A stretch of 64,000 nucleotides of DNA. Source: Microcebus murinus (Eukaryota; Chordata; Mammalia; Primates; Cheirogaleidae). Made by a program: the position numbers and the translations under genes. This document shows positions 1 to 12,264 of this stretch, in pieces (positions within the stretch are counted from its first letter, which is position 1; each line of letters starts with the position of its first letter). The stretch covers positions 143,194,501 to 143,258,500 of the forward strand of contig NC_134104.1 in assembly GCF_040939455.1 (NCBI RefSeq), in the 5' to 3' direction. The notes under the pieces are model-generated. The model was given only the letters and a program-made list of their open reading frames with translations. It was not told the DNA's origin and made no database searches.

Positions 1-20
1 TACTTGGCACAATAATACTA

Positions 21-325
21 TAATGGTTAATTTTATGTTCAACTTGGCAGGGCCACAGTGCCCATATATTTGGCTTATCATTACTCTGGATGTTTCTGTG
101 AGATATTTTTTGGATGAGATTAACATTTAAATCAGTGGGTTTTGAGTAAAGTAGATTACCCTCTCAGCCAAACAGCCAAAGGCCTTAACAGAAAAAAAAG
201 ACTGACCTCCCCTGAGCAAGAAGGAATTTTGCCAGCACTTCATCTTTGGACTCAGACTACAGCTCTTCCCTGGATTTCCAGCCTGCCAGCCTAACCTGCA
301 GATTTTGGACTTACCAGGCTTCCAC

Positions 326-393
<68 letters not shown>

Positions 394-400
394 AGCCATC

Positions 401-439
<39 letters not shown>

Positions 440-481
440 CCTAATGGTTCTGTTCACTGGAGAACCCTGCCTGATACAACA
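21..481 (+). repeat. LTR-like interspersed repeat, interrupted by a microsatellite
   Basis: The segment begins with TTAATTTTATGTTCAACTTGG and ends near GAGAACCCTGCCTGATACA. Both ends resemble a common old mammalian repeat that starts TGTTAATTTTATGTGTCAAC and ends CTGGAGAACCCTGACTAATACA, a TG...CA layout typical of LTRs. The middle (TTAACATTTAAATCAGTGG, TGCAGATTTTGGACTT) follows the same consensus in the same order. The usual short CT/TA-rich stretch before the 3' end has grown into a long compound microsatellite. I cannot give the family name with confidence. Confidence 0.6.
329..437. repeat. Compound microsatellite (TC)n ... (CA)n
   Basis: A nearly pure (TC)n run occupies 329-389. A 16-base interruption follows, then a pure (AC)n run at 406-437. 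Open frames on both strands here (Ser-Leu and Arg-Glu dipeptides) are artefacts of the repeat. Its length and purity suggest it is length-variable between individuals. Confidence 0.97.
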
Positions 482-484
482 TTA

Positions 485-1465
485 AGTAAATATTTTTTTA
501 ATCTTCAAAATGAATTATTCTTTAACCATCAAAATAATTCACTCTAAAAGAATCTTCTTGTTTTCCAAATAAAAACTTACTTCAAAAATAGTTCTTTATT
601 CAATTATCCATTCCTTCCCAAGCATTTATTGACTCTTTCCTCATTTAATTGTTTACTGGTAGATAGAATAGAAGAGAAAGTCTATAGAAAGCAAATGGAG
701 GGCTATATCCAAATTTAGCAGTAGTGAGTGTCTTAAATACTGAGAGATTACAAATTTAAAAGTTGCAAAAAATAAATATCATTTTGTGGAATATCCCTAT
801 TATAATGAATATTGTTTTTTAAACAGAACAACCTTAAGGAAACTTTTTTTCTGTATATAAAAATACTGGACTCAGAAAAAGGAATTGCAGTTGAAATTAT
901 TTAGTCTGCATCTAATGTAGAAAAGTGGCACTAAAATTCTGAAAAGAATGTGAAATTACTGTACCTTCTAAGTATCTATGAATAAAATAGTGAGGAGAAG
1001 GAGAAAAATTCAATTTAACATTTAGGGTAATTTCAAACCTTTTCTTTTTGAAAAACATACATGAAATGTCATGTGTTGTCATGGAAACAGTAAAATAAGA
1101 AATCTATTTGCAAATGCTTGAAGTTAGGTGAAAGATTGTCAAATACAGACTCTTATTGTTTCTTACAGGGTAGAAAAAGACTGATGATGATTTAATACAT
1201 AGCCATCCTTGTGTTTAGTTTAAATCTTCCTTTAGTTTGTGCTTTTTGGATGTGTAACTTTCCAAAATGATTATCCTTTGTTTTCCCTCCTAGAGCTTAC
1301 AAGAAGCAGGCAGTTTGTCCAGACCTTATTTACAATGCCGCTGGGTTAAATTGAAATTATAGATGTGAAGGCTTAAAGGTAATTTAAAAGAATTTAAAAC
1401 AGATCAAGGGCCTCTTCAAATTCATGTACCCACACTCGCAACACAGAATACTTGAAGCAATAGTT
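485..1465. other. AT-rich DNA, nothing recognised
   Basis: No coding frame of note, RNA gene or repeat consensus is recognisable. The sequence is AT-rich with ordinary homopolymer runs. Confidence 0.5.
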
Positions 1466-1650
1466 GTAAAGACCATGGGATTTAGGTTGAGATATACCCC
1501 TAAATTTGAGTTCTGGTTCTTCCATTTGGTTGCTATGTAACCTTGACCAACATACTTACCTCCTCTCTACTGAATCACATTTTTGGTTTGTTGTTAGGAT
1601 GGTTGAATGAATATTAAATAATAGATACCACAAAGCACAAATAATAGTCA
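1466..1650 (+). mobile_element. MIR SINE fragment
   Basis: The order of landmarks matches a MIR core SINE: TGAGTTCTGGTTCTTCCATT, then GCTATGTAACCTTGACCAAC, then CTCCTCTCTACTGAATCACA, then TTGTTAGGATGGTTGAATGA. These correspond to the MIR blocks around 'tctgccactta', 'gtgaccttgggcaa', 'cctctctg' and 'gttgtgaggattaaatga'. The copy is old and diverged, and target-site duplications are no longer visible. Confidence 0.75.
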
Positions 1651-1904
1651 TTATATCTCTTTCCAATTACTCAATGTCTAAAGCCAGGGCCTAGATAACT
1701 GAAAATGACCTATAATCCTCAAACCTCATCTATTGCTTCTGAGCCTTGTGGTTGTACGTGTTCTCGCCATTCGATTCCTGATCTTTGACTAGGATTCCCA
1801 TCAGAAGCAAAAAAAAATGTCAAATGTCAGAAGCCTAGAATTCTTTCTCTGCCCTTCAGGGATCTCCATAACCTACCTGGACACTACCTCCCAATCCTGA
1901 ATTG

Positions 1905-2290
<386 letters not shown>

Positions 2291-2324
2291 AAGTAGAGCC
2301 TCTGAGAATTAAAGCTGTAAGAGA

Positions 2325-2460
2325 CTTGGGTATCTTTATTTCACAGATGGGAATATGGACTCAAGGAGCAGAATATTTGGTTGAAGATCCCACTGCTAGT
2401 GAGGAACAGAGACCAATTTCCCTACTTCAAAATCAGGACTCTAGACCTCACATTTCAAAA
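2325..2460 (-). mobile_element. Possible MIR fragment
   Basis: TTTCACAGATGGGAATATGG followed by a weak echo of the reverse-complement MIR ('ttttacagatgaggaaactgaggc ... aggtcacacagct') suggests a decayed antisense MIR. The match is weak. Confidence 0.35.
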
Positions 2461-2464
2461 ATTC

Positions 2465-5400
2465 TGGCCCAAGAAAAGCATGAAGGTACTGTCCCTGCTG
2501 TATACCATGCTAATTTCCATTATTCCATCTTTGCCTAGGAGAGAGCAGTTTAATTCAAACCCGGATGCCAATGTGAGTGCATGAAATCATCCCAACAGTT
2601 ATAGGACCAGGGATAATTTAAAGGAATCAGTTTCCAGATCCTCAACATCCACATCTTCTTTTTCCTAAAAGTGATCTGCCTGAGAAACTCTTTATTCCCC
2701 TTTACAAAAGATATGCCTACCCTTCATCATCCCACTACTTTCTGTGGTGCATTATCCCCGAGTGAAAAATCCTCCCCAGGCAAAGAAACCTTCTGCCGTG
2801 ATTAATCAAGTCACACCAAACCCTTTCTCTGTCTTATGCTTATTTATGGTAACAGAGAAAAATGATGTTTAAGAGAAATAGCTTAGCTGACATCAGAATG
2901 TTCTGAAATCAACAGTCTTTGATCTTTTCTGAGCATAGAATGAGGCTTACTCTAGTTCCCTCCCCATTCTAAGAGCCTTCCTCTTTTCCATTTCGGGTTT
3001 ATATTTTTCAGCTCTCTCAGATCACACTTTCTCTTCCCATCATCACTAGCTTACCAGTAAACACATCTATAACACTCACTCCAGGGACACCTTCTTCCTC
3101 CAAGTCTTGGAGTATAGGTTCCCAACACACACAGCCCATGGGCTTCTCACTCCTTCTACCTCTCCAACCCTGCACTCCTGCCTGCATCTGCATTTCGGCT
3201 ATAGCCAGAACTTGAGCTGTAGGAGTGGCTGGGAGAGAAAAAAATGAATGTGTTTGAGGAAAATCAGGGAGAAAATGACTCAACCATTCCAGTCCTTGAG
3301 GACATATGGATCTTACAGGGGAAGAACTTAGAGCCCACTTTTTCCACAGGAAGACATTTAGGCTCTTAGGAAGGTCCTTTTTCTTTGAGGGCTGGCTTAT
3401 AGTCAACATTTGGAAAATGGCGACTCTCTCCACACCACCAACAGTACTATCTTTTGAAGTTCAGTCATGTTCTATCTCAGTCCTCACCGACACTTACAAC
3501 TCAGGGGAAAAATGGGAGGGAACCCATATAGAAAACCTGTACATTGAATAACCATATAAGAAAAATCTATTTTACCAATAAATACTCTGAGACAAAATAG
3601 ATGTCTCAGGACAGGAAAGAACTTACAAGTTCCAGGCTAATATCTAGTCTAGAATGATACAAACATTATGCCCTTCATGACAGCATCTAATAGTTATAAC
3701 CTATGCATAAGTGATTGGTACCAGGCAATTAACCCAGTGTAAACCCCTTATAAGTTTGTTTTGCATATATGTATGGAAAACTCTATGAGTTTAACACGAA
3801 AGGGAACTTAATCATTCTTAACATTTCCTATTACTGTCTTTCTTAAATTCTTGTGTTAAAATTATTGGATTTGGCAACTGTGGTGATGAGAGTTCCTAAC
3901 TGGATACTAAAGTCAAGAGTCCGGTGTCCAGAGTGAGCAAACAAGGAGGAAAACAGATCCCCACCCCAAAAAATGTATATTAAGGCAAATCTCCAAGTAA
4001 CATTAGTAAAAACTTGAGACCTTTTTTCATACTTAATTATCTTCCATCATTCACATTCTAAGATTGCATTTCATTCCGATAGCATTGCCTTCTTGAAACT
4101 CCTGGCACCAATGGTGGCTTCAGGGATGCTTTTCATCCATCTCAGTCCTGGAAGTCTCCTAGAATACCTTAACTATTTCTCTCATTCACCCTCCTGTCCC
4201 TTCCATGCCTAGAAGGGCTCTGCATCAGCATGTGGTCCATGGTCACTTTATCTCTAACTAATGCATATGCATGTTTCAACCTCCTTCTCATATCAAAGCT
4301 GATATCACAATCAATCAGCTTTAAGTTTTTATGTTTAAATTTGTTAAAATTTGATCTTTAGAATATCATCTTTCAAGATTGTATTGTTCTTTTTCTCTTC
4401 CCTAGATGCAGACAGTGTGGATACTCTGAAATAATCACTCTCTGTGAGAGGGGTGTATGCTCCCAATGGTTACCACAAAATGTCCTTCTTGTCATGTACT
4501 AGTAAAAAGGGGTGTTTAAACTTTAAAATGTTTTGAATTTTGGGAAGAAGACAATAATTTCCAGGTTGAATATCACTAGAGAGGTCCTAATTCCTTGAAA
4601 TTTGTTTCATGTTCAGCTTTACTAAAAAATATTTCCCTAAACCCAAAACCATTGAGCTATTTTTTTTAAAAAAAATTACTTTAAATGGTGCTAGCATCTT
4701 TTATTCTATAATAAAAGGAAAAAGAATCTCCAGGGAAGGGTAACTCCTTAAAATTCATATAAACTCAAGGATAATCAGTAGGCCACCAAAAGTAGATAAC
4801 TGAGATCAGACTTATTCTTGTTCTTTGAGGGATGATGGATAAAATGTGAATACGTAGCATCTCATGGAGGGTAAAAGAGTAGGTCCCAGAAATATAGAAA
4901 AGAGAGGATGTATAATGGATGCTGCTAAGGTTTAGCTTTACTGGCATTATGATTTGCTTGCTCTTTGAATTTTAATGAAGATAGTGTAGCTATATGCACT
5001 TAACATTTTTGTACAATTCTTCAGTCTATTTAAGCCTATAGACCTCTATCTCAAAGTAAGGGTTTTAAATACATAAAATAAAATATATATGATTACCAAG
5101 AAAAATAGTTCCATTGAAATATAGTTACCAAAATACTAAAGGCACAAATTATGATGTACTAATATAGTTGCCTTTTACTGATACATTAAATAATAAGGCA
5201 TAATGGCAGAGCTAGTAAATAATATGATTATAAATGGAGTTGAGCATAAATAATATTTTGAGATATCTTTAACAACTGTAAGAAAATGTGAAAGTACCTG
5301 TCATTTCTATTAGTGACATGGTCACAGGTTCTACTAATTTGACTATGATTTTGGTTACTTCCATTCATAACTGAAAGAAATGGCAAGTTTCAGTTAGATG

Positions 5401-5575
5401 TTAGTGAAAATAAATGTGCATTTTTTTCCATCTAAAGTCACAAATCTCCTGAATTATCTTTCATGCAGAGAGTCCCTTTGCCCCATATAGGTTAGCAAAA
5501 ACATTTCTATTTATTTATCTGTAGATTTGTGTTTAAGTTATTCAACTGAGCATTATTGAGGGCGTATTAATTATC
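2465..5575. other. 3.1 kb without recognised genes or repeats
   Basis: No repeat consensus or coding region is recognised. The longest open frame, 138 codons on the minus strand at 3017-3433, resembles no protein family I know and has no splice or promoter context. I treat it as chance. Short runs such as TTTTTTTAAAAAAAATT near 4660 are the only simple-sequence features. Confidence 0.5.
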
Positions 5576-5960
5576 TTAAAGTAAGGAAGGGCTCAGAACT
5601 GGAACTGCAAAGTATATCTCATAGTTCTATTCTAAAGAAGCTTATAACTCAGTAGAATAAGAAAACTTCACAAATTGATGTAAGGAAACAATAAAGATAT
5701 TATAAGGGGAAAAGTCTCCAGTACAGAGGAAACACAAAGGAGGGAAGATCAAATAGGCCAAGTCCCATAAATAGGAGGGGAGTCACCAGGCAAATTTACG
5801 AGTAACAGATAAGAAAGAACTCTCCAGGCAGAGAGAACTTTATGAACCAAAATACGAAGGTATAAAACAGCTTTAAAAGGGTTGGTCATGTAATATGGCT
5901 TGAAATTTAATGTAAGGCTCTCTTGCAAAATACCTTGCATTCACTGATTATGGAGATGTT
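5576..5960 (+). repeat. Probable old interspersed repeat, family not named
   Basis: The order of phrases (AAGAAGCTTATAACTCAGTAG, AAACAATAAAGATATTAT, CTCCAGGCAGAGAGAACTTT, ATGTAATATGGCTTGAAATT) resembles the widespread old repeat also seen near 9.7, 14.9 and 30.9 kb, which carries 'ttccaggcagagggaac' and 'aaggccaggatggctgga'. Divergence is high, so the boundaries are approximate. Confidence 0.4.
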
Positions 5961-5964
5961 TAAA

Positions 5965-7435
5965 CATAGCCGACTTTATTATGGAAACTCTATTCCCAAA
6001 TAATTCTTTAAGCATTCTATTCCACTGGAACGTGAACTTATCATATACTTGATGAATGAATGAATGAATCAATAAATGAGGTATATTTGAACCCCAGATG
6101 CCTGTAGTGACCCTGAAAATACCTAGCAGTTCTCCTAAGAACCACCAGGTGGCAGATATTCAGCCTAAGAGTGGCTGTTAACCAAGGGCAAAATTCAGAT
6201 GATGGAATGCATAATGCTTTTGTAATTCCTGATTTTTCCTGTCTGAGTTCATTAAAATCAAACATTTTGTGAGGAGATGGGCTGGGGAATATTTTTATCC
6301 CTATTGGCCTAGAAAAATAAGTGTTTATTGAACTGGTTTATGAAATTGCATTTGAAAAAGTCTAACAAATACTCTTCTTTCAGCAAAGAAAAAAATAATA
6401 ATAGTCAAAAGAGGATTTTCCAGGCTAAGTCATCTTTATAAATATTTCTACCCCATACTCTTCAAAATCAGTGAAAGAAGGATTACAACCATGAAAGTCA
6501 TTATATTTTTACACATTATTTAAAGAAATAAAGTACGTAAGGCAATTCACACAGCAAAATGATGCCTTTCTATTTCTGTCACCTGGAGATAAAACTTCAA
6601 GTCACCATGAAACAGTCCCATAGTCATAAATAGAAGAAAGGAGGTATCTGAAACATAGCATCCCTCACTACACGTAGGACTCAGGCACACCCCTGAGTAC
6701 TCTTGGTTACATTTTATTCTGGATGTGATGCTGTAAATGGGGCATTGAGGAAAAAAATGAGAGGTCACCCAAAGGAGATTATCTAGAATAGAAATCAGGC
6801 CACAGGGAACAGCTGGGGGAAATGGAGGTTCTTGATCAAGAAATGTGACATAGAGGCCATAGAGGAGACATCAGACAAGCCACCTGTGCTCAGAATTAGG
6901 ACAATTGAGTTAGAGAGGGGCAGAATTCTGCTTTCTAAAAGAAAGAATGTTTTCATAATTGGAGCAGATCACCTAGCAAAACGCTGAGGTTTTTTTCTCA
7001 GTAGACTGTTAAAGTGGAGGCTCAAGTGTAATTATTTACTCTTTAAATAATTAACCACCCACTATGTGCCTCTTGGTAGCAGACATGGAGCTGTAAACAA
7101 TCTCTCCAAAGCCTGGGAAGGGTGGATGTCCTTATTGGCAAATAAAGACCCTGTCACTTAAGTAGGCACTTAAGAGGGCAGCCACTAAGGAGGGTGTGGG
7201 GAACTGAGTTCTCTGTATTGCTCAGTTCAGAATCAGGCATGAGATTTCAGAATGCACATGGGATATTCTCTAGGGAAGGGCACACTCCTTAATGTGAGGT
7301 ACAGGATGGCTTAAAGTGAAAAAACCACAGGACGTCTGTATTCAGCTCTGACATGTAAGGAGCTTAGAAATTATCACTCCTATCCTTATAGTAAGAAAGA
7401 AAACTGAACAAACTGAAAATCAGTGACTTTCTTGA
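5965..7435. other. Unassigned non-coding DNA
   Basis: No gene and no confident repeat is seen. A roughly 58-bp piece at 6579-6636 has a close second copy at 8570-8630 (see findings). Confidence 0.5.
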
Positions 7436-7439
7436 GCCA

Positions 7440-8735
7440 CTAGAGAGCCGAGGTTGTAGGGTAAACAGCCCTGAAGCTGGGAGAGATGGGCAGATCCAGA
7501 AAGTCATAGCTGGAATCTTACCTGGACCAGAAGTTTCTAGAGTTATAAACTAGTAGAGACACCTAAATGGTAATTTTGATGAATTTCTGGAGGCTGAGTA
7601 CAGATCAGTGTGTGTACGAGAGTGAGAAACTGTTAGGGACTGAGTCTTAGGGGAAGCCCCACATTTTCATGGGTTTTATCTCCAGGAACTTCTCCAGCTT
7701 CTCAAGGTGAAAATTAGAAAAAGCTATTCTTCTGGCTCTTACAGGGGAATTAGAATGGCAATCCTTGGGAAACATACCCAGAACATTCTCCATAAGAAAG
7801 TCCTATTTTGCAGGGAAAAAGACCTTACCAGAGCCTCAGTTCTCCTGGAGAAAGGGCATTCCTTCCACTCCAGTTCCCTCTGGCCTTCCTGTCCCATGTA
7901 AGGGGGAAAAAGCTACATCAATGGAGAAACACTTGTTAAGGCCACAGAGACACAAAACCACTAAAAGATTGAGATTTAACCATAAGATTATTGAATTTTC
8001 CCTCTTCCCCACACTTAACACTATACTTAATAAACAGGATGCTTTTCCCCTAATATTAAGAGAAGGCAAGGATGTTTTCTTCCACCACTTCTAGTAAGCT
8101 TAATGCCAGTAGTCTTATAGAGTGGAGTAAGACAAAAACACAAAAAAGAAATAGGAGGCATTCAGATTGGAAAGGAACATGTAAAACTGTCTATTCAAAG
8201 ATAACACAATTATGTAGAAAATTTCTTCAAAATCAACAAAAATCTCTTAGAACTAATAAATGAGTATAGCAAGGTCATACGATACAAAGTTAATATAAGA
8301 AAACCAATTGCTTGTTTATAAAGCAGCAATGAACAATCAGAATTTGGCATTAAAAATCAATACCACTTACAATAGAACCAAAAAATTAAAAGCTTGGGTA
8401 TAATTCTAACAAAATATGTACAGGATGTATATTCAGAAAACTACAAACACTGATAAAGAAGTCGAAGAATAACAAGATAAATTGAGAGGTGTTTGGGGTT
8501 CATGGACTATACGATCCTATTGGTAGATGTTAATAAAAGATGTTAATTAAATGTTAATAAATATACCCCTCACTAGGTAGAAATTAAACTTCAAGGCACC
8601 ATGGAACAGTCCCATAGTCATTAATAGAAGGGATTTATGAGGGGCATATGGGGACTGTCTGTACCATGTTTCCAATATTTCTGTGAATCTAAAACCGTTA
8701 TACATTTTTTGAAATTATTTTTAAAATTAAAAACG
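7440..8735 (+). mobile_element. Old L1, 5' region joined to ORF2 3' part and 3' end (internal deletion)
   Basis: Bases 7440-8034 are homologous to the 5' part of the element at 38430-39060 (shared phrases: AATGGTAATTTTGATGAATT, TGGGTTTTATCTCC, GATTTAACCATAAGATTA). From about 8035 the sequence switches to the 3' half of L1 ORF2: AAGGCAAGGATG, then AAAGAAATAGGAGGCATTC, then ACTACAAACACTGATAAAGA. It ends in an L1-like 3' UTR (GGCATATGGGGACTGTCTGT). ORF1 and most of ORF2, including the endonuclease, are missing. A roughly 60-bp insertion relative to the L1 3' UTR lies at 8570-8630. No functional ORF remains. Confidence 0.75.
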
Positions 8736-8965
8736 TATTCCCACCAATTGGCATGCATTCACAGAACCCAGCGTCCCTTCAGGCAGTGTCCACCTCTCAG
8801 GTGACTCACAGTAATAAAAGGTAGCATGATACTATATCATATGTCCCTTCCGTTTTTCAGTGCTGAAAGGTCTGCACAAGAATGAAATGCAAAGACAATA
8901 AATATTGTGTTGACACAAAAGAAACATAAAACCACCTCATAAACTCTCATGATTACTATATATAA

Positions 8966-9000
8966 GTAATAATAATAAGAGATAATAATAATAATAAGAG
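8966..9000. repeat. Interrupted (AAT)n microsatellite
   Basis: Two runs of AAT/ATA trinucleotides are separated by AAGAGAT. This is simple sequence with no other signal. Confidence 0.85.
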
Positions 9001-9204
9001 ATTATAACTCAGTAAAATCATGCGTTCACCATAAACTGAGAAACCACCAAAGCAATCTTAACTTTTCCACATCTGTGTGGGGTACTGCCCTCTACTCAGC
9101 AATATGAAATGGACATGGCAATGGGAGAGCTGACATCGTATTGGCCATTGGGCAGCCTCTCTGGATCTAACCAGCAACGCATCCTGGCCCAGCCCAAACA
9201 CCGT

Positions 9205-9312
9205 CATGACTTCCTCTTTCCTTCTCTTTTTTCCTACACCCTTTATTTCCTTCCTTCATTCCATTTTCTCTCTTCTTTGCCTTTCTCCTTGTTTTGACTT
9301 CTTTCTCATCTA
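9205..9312. repeat. Pyrimidine-rich tract
   Basis: About 100 bases are dominated by C and T (TTCCTCTTTCCTTCTCTTTT onward). Overlapping open frames on both strands result from the low complexity and are not genes. Confidence 0.8.
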
Positions 9313-9471
9313 TGAGAAGTTGTTTCCTCCATGTAGCAATGACGGTGGAATTAAGAAGAAAGCAATTGTCTTCTTGGAACTCCAAATTCAAAACAAATAA
9401 ATCAAAGAATCTTCCGGAAAGATTATACTGTCCTAGCTTGAGTTCCCTGTTCATTGCTTGACCAGTCAGTC

Positions 9472-9565
9472 ATTGGCCAACAAAATAAGTTTCTGTGAAT
9501 GGCCTAACCCAAGAAACATGCTACCCTCTGTAATATTCCACGGACACAGGTCTGTAAGTTATGAG
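9472..9565 (+). repeat. Copy A of an unnamed dispersed repeat
   Basis: CATTGGCCAACAAAATAAGT followed by TTCTGTGAATGGCCTAACCC aligns with 12171-12262 (CATTAGCTAAGAAAATAAGT, TTCCGTGAATGACCCAACC). Similarity continues through ACACAGGTCTGTAAGTTATG versus AATAGGCCTGTAGGGTATAC. By eye the copies agree at roughly 70%. I do not recognise the family. Confidence 0.55.
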
Positions 9566-9639
9566 AGTACGGGATAGAAAAGTAGTTGGTGTATAAAAGT
9601 TCTTTTGTTATTTATTAAAATTATTATTGTTAATGGTGG

Positions 9640-10050
9640 TGACTTGCCTTCCTGAGGCAGGGTGAGGAAGCACAGAAATAAATATTCAAATGAAGATATA
9701 ATATGTCTGGTGATAGTAAGCACTGTAGAGAAAAATAAAGCAAGGCCGGGGGCATTCTAGGAGTTTTCTGAGGAGGCCTCTGTGATAAGGTAGCATTTGA
9801 GGTGTCTGAAGGCAGCGAGAGAGTGAGCGATGGGATGTCTGGGGAACAGTAACCCAGGCAGAGGGAAGACCAAGTGAAAAGACACAGGTTTGAGGAACAG
9901 GGAACAAGGAGGAGTTGAGGAGAAGAAACTGACAGGACAGACCTCTATGCGAGATAAGGTAGGTACTGGAAGATCTTGTGGAAAGGAATAACATGTTATG
10001 GGATATACTAAATGCCCACTCTGGCTGCTATGTAGGGAATAGCAAGATCA
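9640..10050 (+). repeat. Old interspersed repeat, family not named
   Basis: The segment carries the characteristic succession GAGGAGGCCTCTGTGATAAG, GTAGCATTTGAGGTGTCTGA, AACCCAGGCAGAGGGAAGAC, AAAAGACACAGGTTTGAGGA and CACTCTGGCTGCTATGTAGG. I know this order from a very common old mammalian repeat ('gaggtgacatttgagctgag ... tccaggcagagggaacagca ... actctggctgctgtgt'). An antisense open frame at 9686-9994 is incidental. Confidence 0.6.
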
Positions 10051-10054
10051 CGAC

Positions 10055-10660
10055 ATGGAGATCACATTATTGACATAATGGTTAGATGACGGTGGCTTGA
10101 ATCCAACACTGTAACCTTCACACAGAGTTATTTTACAAAGCACAGACCAAAATCTATTCCCTCAACCACGTGGACCAATCTCAAGGAATCTTCTCAGGAC
10201 TCCAGTGTTGCTACAAAAGGTTGATTTCAATACTGCTGATTATGCTTTATGTGGTTTTTAAAAATTAAATGGTTATGGTTCTATAAAAGCCAATGACTTT
10301 CATCACAACTACAATATGTAAGTTTCAACTCACATACCAGCCCTGACCAATGTGTGAGAAAGTGTCCAGGGACAAATTCTGGATTCAGTGTGTGACTGGT
10401 TGCCAAAAGTCTCCTACGGGCTTGGAAGAGAGAGCAGCAACAGAGTCGCTCCTGTTTGGCATGCTGCTTTGTCAGAAATGGTAATGCCTTGCCATCAACA
10501 TATTGATCTTACCTGAAAAGTACAAAATTAGCAATCAATATCAGAGGGAAAAAATAAAAACCTTTCCAGATACTGTAAAAATCTAAGCTCTAGTGGCATT
10601 GTTTTAATTAACATCAGATGAAAGTCTGCAGAATGAGGAGGAAATTTCTGAGGAAAACAC
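10055..10660. other. Unassigned non-coding DNA
   Basis: No gene or repeat is recognised in this stretch of about 600 bases. Confidence 0.45.
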
Positions 10661-10667
10661 ACTCTAT

Positions 10668-11262
10668 TTGCTTTGTATTGATGTACAACAAATTGTCACT
10701 AAATCAGTGGCTCAAAACACCAGCCATTTGGTTAGCTCACAGTTCTGTAGGCTAAAAGTCTGGGCCAACATGGCTGGATTCTCTGCCCTGGACATCATAG
10801 TCTAATTTCAGGGTATATGCTGGGGCTTCATCTCTCGCCTGGGGTTAGGCATCCTCTTTGAGCATAGGGGTTGTTGGCAGAATTCCATTCTGCGTGGTTG
10901 TAGGACTGAGGTCCTCATTTCCTTGCTGGCTGTCAGCCAGGAGCCTCTCTCAACTCCATAGAGCCTCTCACATGCCTTCTCACATGACTCCCTCCATCTT
11001 CAAGCCAGCAACAGTTCATCAAGCCCTTCTCACACTTCAAATCCATCTGATTTCTTCATCTGCCACTACCTAGAGAAAACTCCCTGATTTTAAGGGCTCA
11101 TGTGATCAGATCAGCCCACCTGGCTAAGATATCTCCCTGTGTTATGATCAACTGTGTCATGTAACAATACCTCATCATGAGAATAATATCTCACCACATT
11201 CATAAATTCTAAGGATTAGGACAACTTTGGGGGGCCATTTAAGAAATTCTGCCTGCCACACA
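10668..11262 (-). mobile_element. MLT1-like MaLR LTR (solo)
   Basis: Read on the minus strand, the element starts TGTGGCAGGCAGAATTTC, continues TTAAATGGCCCCCCAAAGTT and ends in the typical MaLR tail (here GTATTGATGTACAACAAATT, the complement of a degraded 'aatttgttacagcagcaata'). The interior has TTGGCAGAATTCCATTCTGC and TGTAGGACTGAGGTCCTC. The length of about 600 bases fits a solo LTR. No internal retroviral sequence adjoins it. The subfamily is not assigned. Confidence 0.75.
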
Positions 11263-11344
11263 AGCAGACACACACACCATACAAACACATGCATAAATCT
11301 GCTTTCAAATACATAAAATTGTTGTGTGAGTTTTAAATAATAAA

Positions 11345-11636
11345 ATAACATTAGCTAATATTCATTACGTTCATTATGTGTGCATGAGATTTCTCCATGG
11401 GCTTTAAATATATCAGCTTATTTATCTCCATAAGGTAGATACTATTATGAACCCATTTTACAGATGAAAGAACAGGCAGAAAGATATTCAATAATTTGCG
11501 TAGAGAATTGGTAAAGAGAGAGAGTTGGAATTAAAGCCAGATGATCTGCCTCCAAAGAGCACACTCTCAGCAATATGAAGTAACATATGAAAATACCTTG
11601 CACAGTGCTTGGATCATAGCAAATGTTCACTAAGCC
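11345..11636 (-). mobile_element. MIR SINE, antisense
   Basis: AGGTAGATACTATTATGAAC, then CCCATTTTACAGATGAAAGA and TAAAGCCAGATGATCTGCC reproduce the reverse complement of MIR. A plus-sense MIR-like terminal phrase (CCTTGCACAGTGCTTGGATC, AAATGTTCACTAAG) follows at 11593-11632. Two partial MIR-related copies may therefore abut here. Confidence 0.75.
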
Positions 11637-11639
11637 ATA

Positions 11640-12108
11640 CTTTTTGGTGTATACTCTTCCTTTCTGTTATTACCTTAAGTTTGATCATGTGACTTCATTT
11701 TTGTTTCAGAAAATAAATCTAATGTAACTTAACAGTTTATGCTATTTATAACTATTTATACATACATATAACAAAGATTATAATACTTGATATCTACATA
11801 TTACTTTCCAGTCTATCAAACACACTTGTATATTTACCTTATTTATTCAATACTCACACTGACCCCTAGCATAATTCTGGACAGATAATATTAAACAAGC
11901 CTTTATGAGTCTTCAATAATTATTCCTATTTTATCAAAACTCAGTATATAAGTCCCCATTAGTTAATAAATGACAAAACTAGGAGTTTAATTTATATGTT
12001 CTGAACTTTTTTCTGTATTTCTTTTCACAATGTTATATTAGTATATGTGATAAAATTATACTAAACATATATACAAAAAACTCACTGTATGTGTGTCTAT
12101 CACATATG
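11640..12108. other. AT-rich DNA, nothing recognised
   Basis: The stretch is AT-rich with no gene and no confident repeat. Confidence 0.45.
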
Positions 12109-12173
12109 TGAATATACAAATATATATTCTATATATATTACTATATATATGTATATAATGTATATATACACAT
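12109..12173. repeat. AT/TATG-rich simple sequence
   Basis: About 65 bases are alternating TA and TATG units (ATATATATTACTATATATAT and similar). Confidence 0.85.
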
Positions 12174-12262
12174 TAGCTAAGAAAATAAGTTTCCGTGAAT
12201 GACCCAACCAAGGTGACATGTTAACTTCTATTATGTTCTGTGGAAATAGGCCTGTAGGGTAT
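12171..12262 (+). repeat. Copy B of an unnamed dispersed repeat
   Basis: This is the partner of 9472-9565; see that entry for the aligned phrases. Both copies are in the same orientation, 2.7 kb apart. Confidence 0.55.
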
Positions 12263-12264
12263 AC

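Noticed and set aside
127..547. Open frames rich in Arg-Glu or Ser-Leu
   Set aside because: Translation of the (TC)n/(CA)n microsatellite.
3017..3433. 138-codon open frame, minus strand (longest in the window)
   Set aside because: No recognisable domain, no upstream promoter or splice context, and a length within chance for 64 kb read in six frames.
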